DNA from: a virus
DNA length: 64,000 nt
Virus record (IMG/VR): IMGVR_UViG_3300009788_000096
Span: 1-64,000 of that record
Strand: one strand, 5' to 3'
The notes under the pieces were generated by a model. The model was given only the letters and a program-made list of their open reading frames with translations, searched no databases and was not told the DNA's origin. This document shows positions 7,767 through 14,205 of this stretch, piece by piece. The translations under genes were made by a program, and so were the position numbers. Position 1 is the stretch's first letter. The number at the start of each line of letters is the position of its first letter.

Positions 7767-8006
7767 TTATCGAATTTTGACTCGCCTTGGTGGCCTCAGG
7801 ATTTTGATCTTTGCTTCTTGTTGTTTTGCAAAGTATTTTTCATGTGAAATAAGACCTTTGCAAGCCGGGCAGGCGACCTCAGTTAATAGATGACCGGCCA
7901 GTGTGAATTTGGTGCGTTTAAATTGACCAGTCCGCTCGCAGAAATAACAAGCTGTTTCATCTGCTTGAGCTTCCATTGCCTCTTTTAAAACATCTCCTAA
8001 AGTCAT
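7767..8006 (-). CDS. small zinc-ribbon-like protein
   Basis: 79 aa. Two CxxC motifs (CYFC and CPAC) spaced about 30 residues apart suggest one zinc site. The basic C-terminus ends RPPRRVKIR. A role in nucleic-acid or protein binding is possible but not shown. It lies in a four-gene unit bounded by hammerheads 4 and 5. Confidence 0.65.
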   Translation of the reverse strand: MTLGDVLKEAMEAQADETACYFCERTGQFKRTKFTLAGHLLTEVACPACKGLISHEKYFAKQQEAKIKILRPPRRVKIR

Positions 8007-8014
8007 CTTAACTC

Positions 8015-8437
8015 CTATTTATAATGGATTCCCATTAAAGCGTCGCATTCTTCCATAATCCAAAAGTCTTTTACTTGCCCTTCCAAAAGAAGTTTTAGAA
8101 ACACTTCATAGAAGTTTTTGGAAGCCGTGCCCCACTCGCCGACACCACCTATTGCTCTTGACCAATAACCACTTTCCTGGCCAGCACTTGTTTCAAATTC
8201 AAACTTGATTCCCCATGTGCAATCGTGCCAGTCGACCAGAACATTTTCAGGTTCCGGATATGGAGCTTGACTTTCGTCAGTGAACATAGTGAAACCATGT
8301 TCGATTCCAATTTCAGCAACACCTTTTTCAAAGTGAGTAGGATCCGCTGGATTATAGGTACCTGAAGTACTGGAACCCATCAACTTTAACTTCTCGATAA
8401 AGAGATTTACAATTTGATCTTGACTCAATTGAATCAT
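8015..8437 (-). CDS. hypothetical protein
   Basis: 140 aa, acidic, Trp-rich C-terminal half (VDWHDCTWGIKFEFET). No TM. First gene after hammerhead 5, with leader AGGAGGATTAATTATG. No family recognised. Confidence 0.7.
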   Translation of the reverse strand: MIQLSQDQIVNLFIEKLKLMGSSTSGTYNPADPTHFEKGVAEIGIEHGFTMFTDESQAPYPEPENVLVDWHDCTWGIKFEFETSAGQESGYWSRAIGGVGEWGTASKNFYEVFLKLLLEGQVKDFWIMEECDALMGIHYK

Positions 8438-8470
8438 AATTAATCCTCCTATAATAGGTTAATAAATTTA

Positions 8471-8530
8471 GCTACCTCATCAGTATAGCTTGCTAAAGGC
8501 TATAGACTCCCGTTAGACGGGAGTTTCGGA
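8471..8530 (-). ncRNA. hammerhead ribozyme 5 (type II, archetype)
   Basis: TCCGAAAC, stem III CTCCCG/CGGGAG with TCTAA loop, GUC, 6-bp stem I TATAGC/GCTATA with CTTTAGCAA loop, CUGAUGA, GG/CC stem II. Predicted cut is between 8505 and 8504. Loop I TTTAGC pairs fully with flank GCTAAA. The upstream gene's TAA ends at the first base of the motif. Confidence 0.95.
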
Positions 8531-8785
8531 TTAAATATAAAAATCTTTTTCCCTCATCACTATAAAGTCATTAGGATCTAAGTTCCATCCGAACAATTCT
8601 TTATAGTAATTCAGAATGTCCGTAATGCCCTCATGATACCTGCCATCTTTTACTTCCCAAATGTCGATAGTATCTTCGTTTTGGACAAGGAAGATATAAC
8701 CTTTATCAGAGAGCTGACTTAATCTGGAAACTGAAGTGATGTTTTCCAATACTACTTTTCTTCCCGGCATTTCGACGGTATGCAT
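8531..8785 (-). CDS. hypothetical protein
   Basis: 84 aa, alternating beta and charged residues with no Cys motif. It starts MHTVEMPGRK after AAAGGAGAAGTCC. Together with the zinc-ribbon membrane protein upstream it forms a two-gene unit between hammerheads 6 and 5. Family unknown. Confidence 0.65.
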   Translation of the reverse strand: MHTVEMPGRKVVLENITSVSRLSQLSDKGYIFLVQNEDTIDIWEVKDGRYHEGITDILNYYKELFGWNLDPNDFIVMREKDFYI

Positions 8786-8797
8786 TGGACTTCTCCT

Positions 8798-9097
8798 TTA
8801 TGACTTTTCTCGGTTTTTGGTTCTGCTTCCAATGTAAACCAAGGCAACAGCAACCAGCAGCATAGTAATCGCTGTTCCTGGATCTTGTTTAAACGTTGCG
8901 AGAGCGACGAATGCCAGAATACAGGAACCGAGCTGAAGCAGGAACCCCAACGGTTTAGAGACAAATGCTTTGCGTTCGAACTTTGTGGGCTTAACAAAGT
9001 TTTTAGAATCGCCTTTTCGCGGTTGTCCACAGTTATTGCAAAACTGATCAGTCATTGCCAATTGGTTTCCGCAATCTGGACAAAAGTAATTTGCCAT
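8798..9097 (-). CDS. zinc-ribbon membrane protein
   Basis: 99 aa. It starts MANYFCPDCGNQL, a zinc-ribbon with CPDC and CNNC pairs, followed by a linker and two hydrophobic segments (about 45-65 and 68-85) that look like TM helices. The start at 9097 follows GGAGGATATTATC. This zinc-ribbon plus TM plan is common in bacteria; the specific role here is unknown. Confidence 0.75.
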   Translation of the reverse strand: MANYFCPDCGNQLAMTDQFCNNCGQPRKGDSKNFVKPTKFERKAFVSKPLGFLLQLGSCILAFVALATFKQDPGTAITMLLVAVALVYIGSRTKNREKS

Positions 9098-9130
9098 GAT
9101 AATATCCTCCATTTAAAAGTTATTGTTTTA

Positions 9131-9190
9131 GCTACCTCATCAGCGTGACTTGCTAAAGGCCACGGACTCCCGGATACCGGGAGTTTCGGA
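9131..9190 (-). ncRNA. hammerhead ribozyme 6 (type II)
   Basis: TCCGAAAC, stem III CTCCCGG/CCGGGAG, GUC, stem I CGTGGC/GTCACG, CUGAUGA. Predicted cut is between 9165 and 9164. Stem I differs at most positions from copy 5 (TATAGC/GCTATA) yet still pairs, while loop CTTTAGCAA and flank GCTAAA are unchanged. Confidence 0.94.
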
Positions 9191-9304
9191 TTAGATTACT
9201 GAGCATTGGATGGCGACCCATCCCCAGATGAAAAGATTCGCAAAAACTAAATAGGTCAGCGAATTGAATTTCATCCTTTTCATTCTTTTGTCAAACATAG
9301 ACAT
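9191..9304 (-). CDS. small single-pass membrane protein
   Basis: 37 aa. The start at 9304 (MSMFDKRMKRMKF) follows AATAAGGAGGCCTTT. A basic N-terminus precedes one hydrophobic helix (LTYLVFANLFIWGWVAI). Type II topology is likely. It ends directly at hammerhead 6. Function unknown. Confidence 0.6.
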   Translation of the reverse strand: MSMFDKRMKRMKFNSLTYLVFANLFIWGWVAIQCSVI

Positions 9305-9314
9305 AAAGGCCTCC

Positions 9315-9644
9315 TTATTTCTTTTTATAATACCTTGTTTTCCGCCTGTCCATATAGTCCTGTCGCCAGAAACCTTTTTCTTTCCCATGCTTATCATACT
9401 CTACCGTTTTCCGGCGATCAATATTTGACTGTTTTAAATATCCTTTTTGTTTCCCGTCGGCTCCGTATACGACCGTTTTACGAGGGTCTATACTGCTTTC
9501 CTTAAGATATTTTTCATCAGCCTTATATTGTGCTCCCGCTTTACATCCGGAAGCAAATAACCAAATGAAGCCACAGACAAACAGGAGGATAAGGAAGAGA
9601 AAATATCCGGCACAAGTCTTGAAATCTTGTTTAGTCATCTTCAT
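9315..9644 (-). CDS. predicted lipoprotein with three IDxRKT repeats
   Basis: 109 aa. The start at 9644 follows GAAAGGAAGATAGA. Residues ~10-32 form a signal-like hydrophobic helix ending in a lipobox (LFASGC). The mature part has three tandem repeats of about 22 residues with the consensus S-x-I-D-x-R-K-T-V-x-Y-x-x-x-G-K-x-K-G. It probably sits on the periplasmic face of a membrane; superinfection exclusion or envelope modification is only a guess. Overlaps the upstream gene by 14 nt. Confidence 0.65.
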   Translation of the reverse strand: MKMTKQDFKTCAGYFLFLILLFVCGFIWLFASGCKAGAQYKADEKYLKESSIDPRKTVVYGADGKQKGYLKQSNIDRRKTVEYDKHGKEKGFWRQDYMDRRKTRYYKKK

Positions 9645-9798
9645 TTCTATCTTCCTTTCGCCTGTCAAAAGTCCGACGATCTTTGCCCGGCTCAACAGAA
9701 GTATTGATTGCTGTGCGCCGATTTTTTTTCCTTGCCTCGGAAATTTCGTAGGCACCATCCATTTCTTTGACATCATCTTCAGATAAATGTCTTTGCAT
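9631..9798 (-). CDS. hypothetical small charged protein
   Basis: 55 aa (MQRHLSEDDV... ending RKEDRNEDD), strongly charged and probably disordered in its second half. It has the canonical AGGAGGATTAATTATG leader after hammerhead 7. Family unknown. Confidence 0.65.
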   Translation of the reverse strand: MQRHLSEDDVKEMDGAYEISEARKKNRRTAINTSVEPGKDRRTFDRRKEDRNEDD

Positions 9799-9832
9799 AA
9801 TTAATCCTCCTTATATGTAGTTATTCTTTTAG

Positions 9833-9903
9833 GCTACCTCATCAGTACCTTGCTGCCCAATTCAAGATAGATGGCAGCCGGCCGAGGCCAGCCACCATTT
9901 CGG
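9833..9903 (-). ncRNA. hammerhead ribozyme 7 (type II, AUC site, long stem III)
   Basis: CCGAAA, ~12-bp stem III TGGTGGCTGGCC/GGCCGGCTGCCA, cleavage triplet AUC, stem I TATCTTG/CAAGGTA, CUGAUGA, GG/CC. Predicted cut is between 9870 and 9869. Loop I TTGGGC pairs with flank GCCTAA. Here the stop codon lies 11 nt before the motif. Confidence 0.9.
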
Positions 9904-9914
9904 GTTATTCCATA

Positions 9915-10109
9915 TCAACCAGTTGCAATCTTAAGCATTTCGTCGTAAGTCACTTTAAATTGTGTTGCTAAGTTTTCGTAATAAACTTTACCTTGTTTGC
10001 AAGGAACAGGTTTATAAGTCAAACAATCGCCATGACTTACTTCTTGCCGCTTAAGTTTACTTTCTTTTTCTGCGAGGATGTCCCCGCAATGTATGCAAAC
10101 TACTTCCAT
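9915..10109 (-). CDS. hypothetical Cys-containing protein
   Basis: 64 aa. The start at 10109 (MEVVCIHCGD) follows AAGGAGAAAATTAATC. CIHC near the N-terminus with later Cys residues suggests a small zinc site. Two-gene unit with the protein upstream. Family unknown. Confidence 0.65.
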   Translation of the reverse strand: MEVVCIHCGDILAEKESKLKRQEVSHGDCLTYKPVPCKQGKVYYENLATQFKVTYDEMLKIATG

Positions 10110-10128
10110 GATTAATTTTCTCCTTATC

Positions 10129-10692
10129 TTACATTCCGTATAATGATGATGCTTTTTGTTCAACGTTATCCAAAAGATCCTCTTTCCAATCTGCAATGTG
10201 TTTGTCCAAAGCATTCTTCAGAGAAGTATGTGCACGGTCATGAATTTTCCGCGCAATAGCGATCTTCAAGCGATATCCGATTATTTGATGACCGATTTGT
10301 TTGGTGTGTTTAAACACACCAAGCCATTGCATGATTTGACTGGCTTCGTCGTAGATACGGTCACCAGTTAAGTCAAAACACCAATTTTCATCATCATACA
10401 CTTCGTCGGCATACCATCCACAAAGGTCCCGCACACCATCCTTTTCCGCTTTCTGAATTTTCTTCCGCGCAATAGGATCCATACGGACATTCATTTTAAG
10501 AGTTTCTTCATCATGACCAGCCATATCTCCGGCGGCATCTTGAAGCCAACCTAATATAGTACCTGCTATATTAGAAATCTTGTCTTCAATTTCTACCGGC
10601 CAAAAAGAAAAACGGCAAGTTGGACATTCTTTCTGATCAATTTCAAAATTGGATACTTCTCTGCAAAGTGGACATGTTAGTTCTGCAACCAT
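10129..10692 (-). CDS. hypothetical protein with N-terminal zinc finger
   Basis: 187 aa. Two CxxC pairs (CPLC, CPTC) about 16 residues apart form an N-terminal rubredoxin-like knuckle; the remainder is helical and charged. First gene after hammerhead 8 with the standard leader. Family not recognised. Confidence 0.7.
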   Translation of the reverse strand: MVAELTCPLCREVSNFEIDQKECPTCRFSFWPVEIEDKISNIAGTILGWLQDAAGDMAGHDEETLKMNVRMDPIARKKIQKAEKDGVRDLCGWYADEVYDDENWCFDLTGDRIYDEASQIMQWLGVFKHTKQIGHQIIGYRLKIAIARKIHDRAHTSLKNALDKHIADWKEDLLDNVEQKASSLYGM

Positions 10693-10729
10693 AATTAATC
10701 CTCCTATAAAAAGGTTATTAGTATTTGAC

Positions 10730-10789
10730 TTACCTCATCAGCACACAAGTTGTCATCTTATGTGGACTCCCGGAGACCGGGAGTTTCGG
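10730..10789 (-). ncRNA. hammerhead ribozyme 8 (type II)
   Basis: CCGAAAC, stem III CTCCCGG/CCGGGAG, GUC, 8-bp stem I CACATAAG/CTTGTGTG (one GU), CUGAUGA, GG/CC. Predicted cut is between 10765 and 10764. Loop I TGAC pairs with flank GTCA. Confidence 0.94.
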
Positions 10790-10987
10790 TTAACTTCTTT
10801 TCTTGTTTCTTTTTATCGTTGCTTTTCTTATCGCTTCAACAGCTTTCCATTGTCGGTGGTGTTTATAACATCTCGTAATGTTATTTTCCTTTTTCTGATC
10901 CACAAGTCGCTTTTTTAACTTCTTTTCGCAACCGATAAAAACACATTCCTTGACACTTAACTCTTTGAACGAATACTTCTTTTTCAC
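10790..10987 (-). CDS. hypothetical basic Cys/His protein
   Basis: 65 aa. It uses a GTG start overlapping the upstream TGA (GTGA), with AAAGGAGTAGAGA as SD. C-x4-C and a distant C-x2-H-H suggest a zinc finger. Lys/Arg-rich end (KRNKKRS). Its stop abuts hammerhead 8. Nucleic-acid binding possible. Confidence 0.6.
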   Translation of the reverse strand: MKKKYSFKELSVKECVFIGCEKKLKKRLVDQKKENNITRCYKHHRQWKAVEAIRKATIKRNKKRS

Positions 10988-11277
10988 TCTCTACTCCTTT
11001 GGACTTCGTCCCACGAATTTTCATCCGCTTCCAAGTCGATTTTATTCCAATCAGAACCGACTTCATAAATAGGTTCAGAACCGACTTCTTCATGTCGAAT
11101 ATTCATAGCATTGACTTTCCCGCATTTGCAGACATAAAGCTCGGCTCCGAAACCTAAAGAATCATCTGCTTCTCTTGGATCACCGAATACCAAGGCTTTA
11201 ACAGACTCTCCATTCGGATAACGGAAAACATCTTGAAGCCAATCCCAGAGCCATACTCTTCCGCAATCACATTTCAT
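10984..11277 (-). CDS. hypothetical protein with CxC motifs
   Basis: 97 aa. ATG at 11277 (MKCDCGRVW) follows AAAAGGAGGATTCGTA, so the longer form is rejected. CDC near the N-terminus and CKC near residue 53 could bind one metal. Acidic C-terminal half. A leader with a 4-codon reading frame and a long hairpin lies upstream. Family unknown. Confidence 0.65.
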   Translation of the reverse strand: MKCDCGRVWLWDWLQDVFRYPNGESVKALVFGDPREADDSLGFGAELYVCKCGKVNAMNIRHEEVGSEPIYEVGSDWNKIDLEADENSWDEVQRSRE

Positions 11278-11307
11278 TACGAATCCTCCTTTTGTTAAGG
11301 TTATTAT

Positions 11308-11361
11308 TAGTACAACCAACTGCGCCTATACTTGTTAGAACAGGCGGACTAAATTGTACTA
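11308..11361 (-). other. long leader hairpin after the MTAL mini-ORF
   Basis: Outer 8-bp stem TAGTACAA/TTGTACTA and inner stem CGCCT/AGGCG enclose ~25 nt. The 5' arm begins with the TAG stop of the 4-codon mini-ORF, so a ribosome stopping there would open the hairpin. No CUGAUGA core. Possible attenuator-like leader for the 10984-11277 gene; inference only. Confidence 0.45.
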
Positions 11362-11373
11362 AAGTGCGGTCAT
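11359..11373 (-). CDS. 4-codon mini-ORF (MTAL) with strong SD
   Basis: ATG ACC GCA CTT TAG follows AAAAGGAGGATTTT, an SD as good as those of the real genes. Either a leader peptide or the remnant of a deleted gene whose start region survives. Its stop overlaps the hairpin at 11308-11361. Confidence 0.35.
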   Translation of the reverse strand: MTAL

Positions 11374-11423
11374 AAAATCCTCCTTTTGTTATATAAAAAC
11401 AACTTAATTATAACATATTTTAT

Positions 11424-11506
11424 GGCAGCTTCATCAGACCCGCACCGCCGCGCACGGGTTACTCCAGCGGCACCCTTTAATAGCAAGCGTCCGCTGCAGT
11501 TTCGGC
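11424..11506 (-). ncRNA. hammerhead ribozyme 9 (type II, divergent)
   Basis: GCCGAAAC, stem III CTGCAGCGG/CCGCTGGAG with one G-G mismatch and a 20-nt loop, triplet GUA, stem I ACCCGTGC/GTGCGGGT, CUGAUGA. Predicted cut is between 11460 and 11459. Position 10.1 is A rather than G, then GCT/AGC can pair. Loop GGCG pairs weakly with flank TGCC. Confidence 0.75.
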
Positions 11507-11845
11507 TTAAAATTTTAAGCGATAGCCATGAGTGAAAAAGTAATCGGCTGTCGGGTTTTCCGGTATTTCTTCTGCTGATGTGATGGCGACTTTTGCAAAC
11601 GCAAACTCTTTGACTATACGCATACTTTTAGCCATATAGTCATGTCGACAGAGCATTGGAAATTTTGTGTCCGGTCCTGTGAAATTAAGATGTATGGACA
11701 CATCCCGGCCGTCGACGATAGCTATTCCAACGAAGTAAAAATCACCAAGTTTTAAATTAATAACATCGTCGCTTATCATCGGGTTATGAGTTATAAGGCC
11801 ACTGTAGCAGTCAAAATCCTCTTCAATAAAGTCTCTGAACTTCAT
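11507..11845 (-). CDS. hypothetical protein
   Basis: 112 aa, beta-rich (FYFVGIAIVDGRDVSIHLNF). It starts MKFRDFIEEDF with the operon's standard leader. Single-gene unit between hammerheads 10 and 9. Family unknown. Confidence 0.7.
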   Translation of the reverse strand: MKFRDFIEEDFDCYSGLITHNPMISDDVINLKLGDFYFVGIAIVDGRDVSIHLNFTGPDTKFPMLCRHDYMAKSMRIVKEFAFAKVAITSAEEIPENPTADYFFTHGYRLKF

Positions 11846-11878
11846 AATTAATCCTCCTGTAAATTAGGTTATTTTGAT

Positions 11879-11938
11879 TTACCTCATCAGTACGGAAGTA
11901 ATCAACTTCCGCAGACTCCCGTAGACCGGGAGTTTCGG
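11879..11938 (-). ncRNA. hammerhead ribozyme 10 (type II)
   Basis: CCGAAAC, stem III CTCCCG/CGGGAG with GTCTA loop, GUC, 8-bp stem I TGCGGAAG/CTTCCGTA, CUGAUGA, GG/CC. Predicted cut is between 11914 and 11913. Loop I TTGATT pairs fully with flank AATCAA. Confidence 0.95.
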
Positions 11939-11941
11939 CTG

Positions 11942-12289
11942 TTAAGATTCAATCTCGAAAGCATCGACCAGTTTTGAAACAGCGGAGATTGCCTTTTCAA
12001 CATGAGGATTGAAATTTCTTGTTGTATGGTGGGCACAATTTTCAATCGATGAAACTATATTTCTAACTGGAATAACTTCATCTCTCGCTGTCCATCTTTC
12101 GCCGGCCACTGCCGAATTAAAACGTTCTCGACTTCGCTCTACTTCTTCTTTTAAACCTTGTATTGATTCTAACAAGGATTCGAAGTAAAGATCGGCATAA
12201 CTCAATGCACTTTCTCTTACGAAGTTTGCAGTTTTGTCATCCCCTTTTTTCGTGTCCACTTTTCTGACTTTTCTGATTTTTCTTTTCAT
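11942..12289 (-). CDS. hypothetical helical protein, basic N-terminus
   Basis: 115 aa. It starts MKRKIRKVRKVDTKK, then a mostly helical body with possible coiled coil (residues ~35-75). No Cys motif. Single-gene unit. Family unknown. Confidence 0.7.
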   Translation of the reverse strand: MKRKIRKVRKVDTKKGDDKTANFVRESALSYADLYFESLLESIQGLKEEVERSRERFNSAVAGERWTARDEVIPVRNIVSSIENCAHHTTRNFNPHVEKAISAVSKLVDAFEIES

Positions 12290-12314
12290 AATAAATCCTC
12301 CTTAAAGTTATAGG

Positions 12315-12374
12315 TTACCTCATCAGTAGACAGGTTCCTATCCTGCCCAGACTCCCGTTAGACGGGAGTTTCGG
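12315..12374 (-). ncRNA. hammerhead ribozyme 11 (type II)
   Basis: CCGAAAC, stem III CTCCCG/CGGGAG, GUC, stem I TGGGCAGG/CCTGTCTA (two GU pairs), CUGAUGA, GG/CC. Predicted cut is between 12350 and 12349. Loop I ATAGG pairs with flank CCTAT. Confidence 0.94.
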
Positions 12375-12376
12375 TT

Positions 12377-12769
12377 TTAACAATATTCGTTAACATATTC
12401 TCGCATGTCCATCGCATCGAAAGTACTCCAAAGGCTTTCACAAACGGAATCAGTTATATATGATTCCAAGTCATATTTTTTGCCCAAACGACGATTGTAA
12501 GCAATTTGGCCGGGACTTCCTCTATACATAAAACGGAAGTAATTAGGATTTTTAATATCGAATAAAACAGTAAAATCGACCCATCCATCATACATTCCAT
12601 TTTCGTCCATGCAATGGAAACTCGCTTCCGCCCGGATTCTTGTCCGGGTTGAAAATGAGAGATGCCATTCAGAATCTATACCGGAACCATGAGGCAAAAC
12701 TTCAGCAACCAGTTCCAAAACTTTTTCCTTTACTGCGGTGAGATATTTGTTTTCATGAATTTTAGTCAT
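12377..12769 (-). CDS. hypothetical protein
   Basis: 130 aa, mixed alpha/beta, aromatic-rich (YFRFMYRGSPGQIAYNRR). SD AAGGAGGATTTCACA. Single-gene unit between hammerheads 12 and 11. Family unknown. Confidence 0.7.
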   Translation of the reverse strand: MTKIHENKYLTAVKEKVLELVAEVLPHGSGIDSEWHLSFSTRTRIRAEASFHCMDENGMYDGWVDFTVLFDIKNPNYFRFMYRGSPGQIAYNRRLGKKYDLESYITDSVCESLWSTFDAMDMREYVNEYC

Positions 12770-12805
12770 TGTGAAATCCTCCTTGTATTAGGTTAATAAA
12801 ATTGA

Positions 12806-12866
12806 TTTACCTCATCAGTACGAGAGTAATCAACTCTCGTAGACTCCCGGAGACCGGGAGTTTCGG
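12806..12866 (-). ncRNA. hammerhead ribozyme 12 (type II)
   Basis: CCGAAAC, stem III CTCCCGG/CCGGGAG, GUC, perfect 8-bp stem I TACGAGAG/CTCTCGTA, CUGAUGA, GG/CC. Predicted cut is between 12842 and 12841. Loop I TTGATT pairs with flank AATCAA, as in copy 10 although stem I differs. Confidence 0.95.
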
Positions 12867-12869
12867 CGG

Positions 12870-13337
12870 TTATTGATTATTTACTTCGTCGATCAGCATG
12901 ATTGCGAGATTGTATTTTCCTAAAGTTACTTCCTTCATGTGACCGTAAAAATAATCAATAACTTCATGATAACGAAAACAAACCAACATCCATATGGGAA
13001 CACGCCATTTCAGAGCAAGAAATGTTTCACTTTTTTCAAGTTGAAAGCTTTGATGTCCCGCCGCGGATTGTTTTACTTCGTTTCTGAACTTCTCAAAAAA
13101 ATCAGCCATTCCGCCCGGATTGCCACCGTTATGACAGCGATCCATAAGATAAGCGGTAACAGCGAGGTGATCTTTTTCAGGAACGTTGGAAATACGAACG
13201 CAAGAAAGAAGTAATTTAAACTTATCGCTTTTATCGTTCGCATAAAGATAAAGACCTTTGTTATCTTCGCCACCAAATTGTACAAAGTCAGCTAAATGAA
13301 TCAGTTTCGTAAATACTTCACGATTGAAATTTGCCAT
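12870..13337 (-). CDS. hypothetical protein
   Basis: 155 aa, no TM or clear motif; two Cys (LLSCVR, DRCHNGG) not in a zinc pattern. SD GGAGGATTTTATC. Single-gene unit between hammerheads 13 and 12. Family unknown. Confidence 0.7.
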   Translation of the reverse strand: MANFNREVFTKLIHLADFVQFGGEDNKGLYLYANDKSDKFKLLLSCVRISNVPEKDHLAVTAYLMDRCHNGGNPGGMADFFEKFRNEVKQSAAGHQSFQLEKSETFLALKWRVPIWMLVCFRYHEVIDYFYGHMKEVTLGKYNLAIMLIDEVNNQ

Positions 13338-13369
13338 GATAAAATCCTCCGTTATATAGTTATTATTTG

Positions 13370-13434
13370 GCTACCTCATCAGTACGTGGCAACCACACCA
13401 CGCAGACCGGGACTTTGAGAGCTCCCGGTTTCGG
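13370..13434 (-). ncRNA. hammerhead ribozyme 13 (type II)
   Basis: TCCGAAA, stem III CCGGGA/TCCCGG with a 10-nt loop, GUC, stem I TGCGTGG/CCACGTA, CUGAUGA, GG/CC. Predicted cut is between 13405 and 13404. Loop I TGGTT pairs with flank AGCCA (one GU). Confidence 0.94.
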
Positions 13435-13435
13435 A

Positions 13436-13678
13436 TTAAGCATTTTCGATATCGAAGCAGATGTCACGCTTCAACTGGGCAAGCCTGGCAAGTCTTTTCA
13501 TACCGTATTCTTTTGCAGCAATACGAAAAGATTCAAGCTTAACCAAGTTGGTCATCTTGTCGATACGATCACTTAACTGTCCATCGTCCATGGAAGTAAT
13601 ACGTTTAACAGCATGAGCGATAGAATTTTCAGTCACTTTAGTCGAAAGAATTTTTGCGATGTTAATTGTGTTACTCAT
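13436..13678 (-). CDS. hypothetical helical protein
   Basis: 80 aa. The start at 13678 (MSNTINIAKIL) follows AATGGAGGATTTTATT. All-helical with a repeated hydrophobic spacing; no metal motif. Stop is 1 nt from hammerhead 13. Family unknown. Confidence 0.65.
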   Translation of the reverse strand: MSNTINIAKILSTKVTENSIAHAVKRITSMDDGQLSDRIDKMTNLVKLESFRIAAKEYGMKRLARLAQLKRDICFDIENA

Positions 13679-13716
13679 AATAAAATCCTCCATTATTTAG
13701 TTATTAACTTCATTTG

Positions 13717-13780
13717 GCTACCTCATCAGCACCGACCAGCCACGGCCAGTGGACTGGGCCAACTAAAAGCCCAGTTTCGG
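13717..13780 (-). ncRNA. hammerhead ribozyme 14 (type II)
   Basis: CCGAAA, stem III CTGGGC/GCCCAG with a 9-nt loop, GUC, 8-bp stem I CACTGGCC/GGTCGGTG (two GU pairs), CUGAUGA, GG/CC. Predicted cut is between 13752 and 13751. Loop I TGGCT pairs with flank AGCCA. Stem III sequence is unrelated to copies 2-12 but still pairs. Confidence 0.94.
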
Positions 13781-13781
13781 T

Positions 13782-13925
13782 TTACTTTTGGTAATGTAGA
13801 TAAACTAAGAGTTTTTGTTCGACAAGTAATAACGCGATGTGAAGCGTTATATTACTTGACCAGATTTGGAACGCGGTTTCTTTTTTCGTTTCCGTATGGA
13901 TCGCTCGTAATTGATACTTTTTCAT
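13782..13925 (-). CDS. hypothetical small protein
   Basis: 47 aa (MKKYQLRAIHTETKK...). SD AAGGAGAGAAAA. The C-terminal half is hydrophobic (LHIALLLVEQKLLVYLHY), perhaps membrane-associated. Stop codon lies 1 nt from hammerhead 14. Family unknown. Confidence 0.55.
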   Translation of the reverse strand: MKKYQLRAIHTETKKETAFQIWSSNITLHIALLLVEQKLLVYLHYQK

Positions 13926-13935
13926 TTTTCTCTCC

Positions 13936-14085
13936 TTAGAAGATTACTTTTTTAAACAGTTTAATTTGAAGGTTTAAAAACCATTGGAAATGATACCAGC
14001 GAGCTAAACGAACATTGGATTCAACATCGATATTGGATTCAACATCGATATTTGAACTATTACTTTTGGTAATTTTCTTTTTCAT
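13936..14085 (-). CDS. hypothetical small protein with duplicated NIDVES
   Basis: 49 aa (MKKKITKSNSS...). SD TAGGAGGCTATA. A perfect tandem 18-nt duplication encodes NIDVES twice. The second half is aromatic and basic (RWYHFQWFLNL). Family unknown. Confidence 0.5.
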   Translation of the reverse strand: MKKKITKSNSSNIDVESNIDVESNVRLARWYHFQWFLNLQIKLFKKVIF

Positions 14086-14094
14086 TATAGCCTC

Positions 14095-14178
14095 CTAAGC
14101 CATATATAAAACAGTTGAAAACAAAGTAAAACACGAAATCGCGATAACAAGTAAAATCTTTTCATTCTTTTCTAACAT
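14095..14178 (-). CDS. very small membrane protein
   Basis: 27 aa (MLEKNEKILLVIAISCFTL...), a short charged start followed by one TM helix. SD CGGAGGTTTTAA. First gene after the most upstream hammerhead. Function unknown. Confidence 0.5.
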   Translation of the reverse strand: MLEKNEKILLVIAISCFTLFSTVLYMA

Positions 14179-14205
14179 TTAAAACCTCCGTTATATAGTT
14201 GTTTG

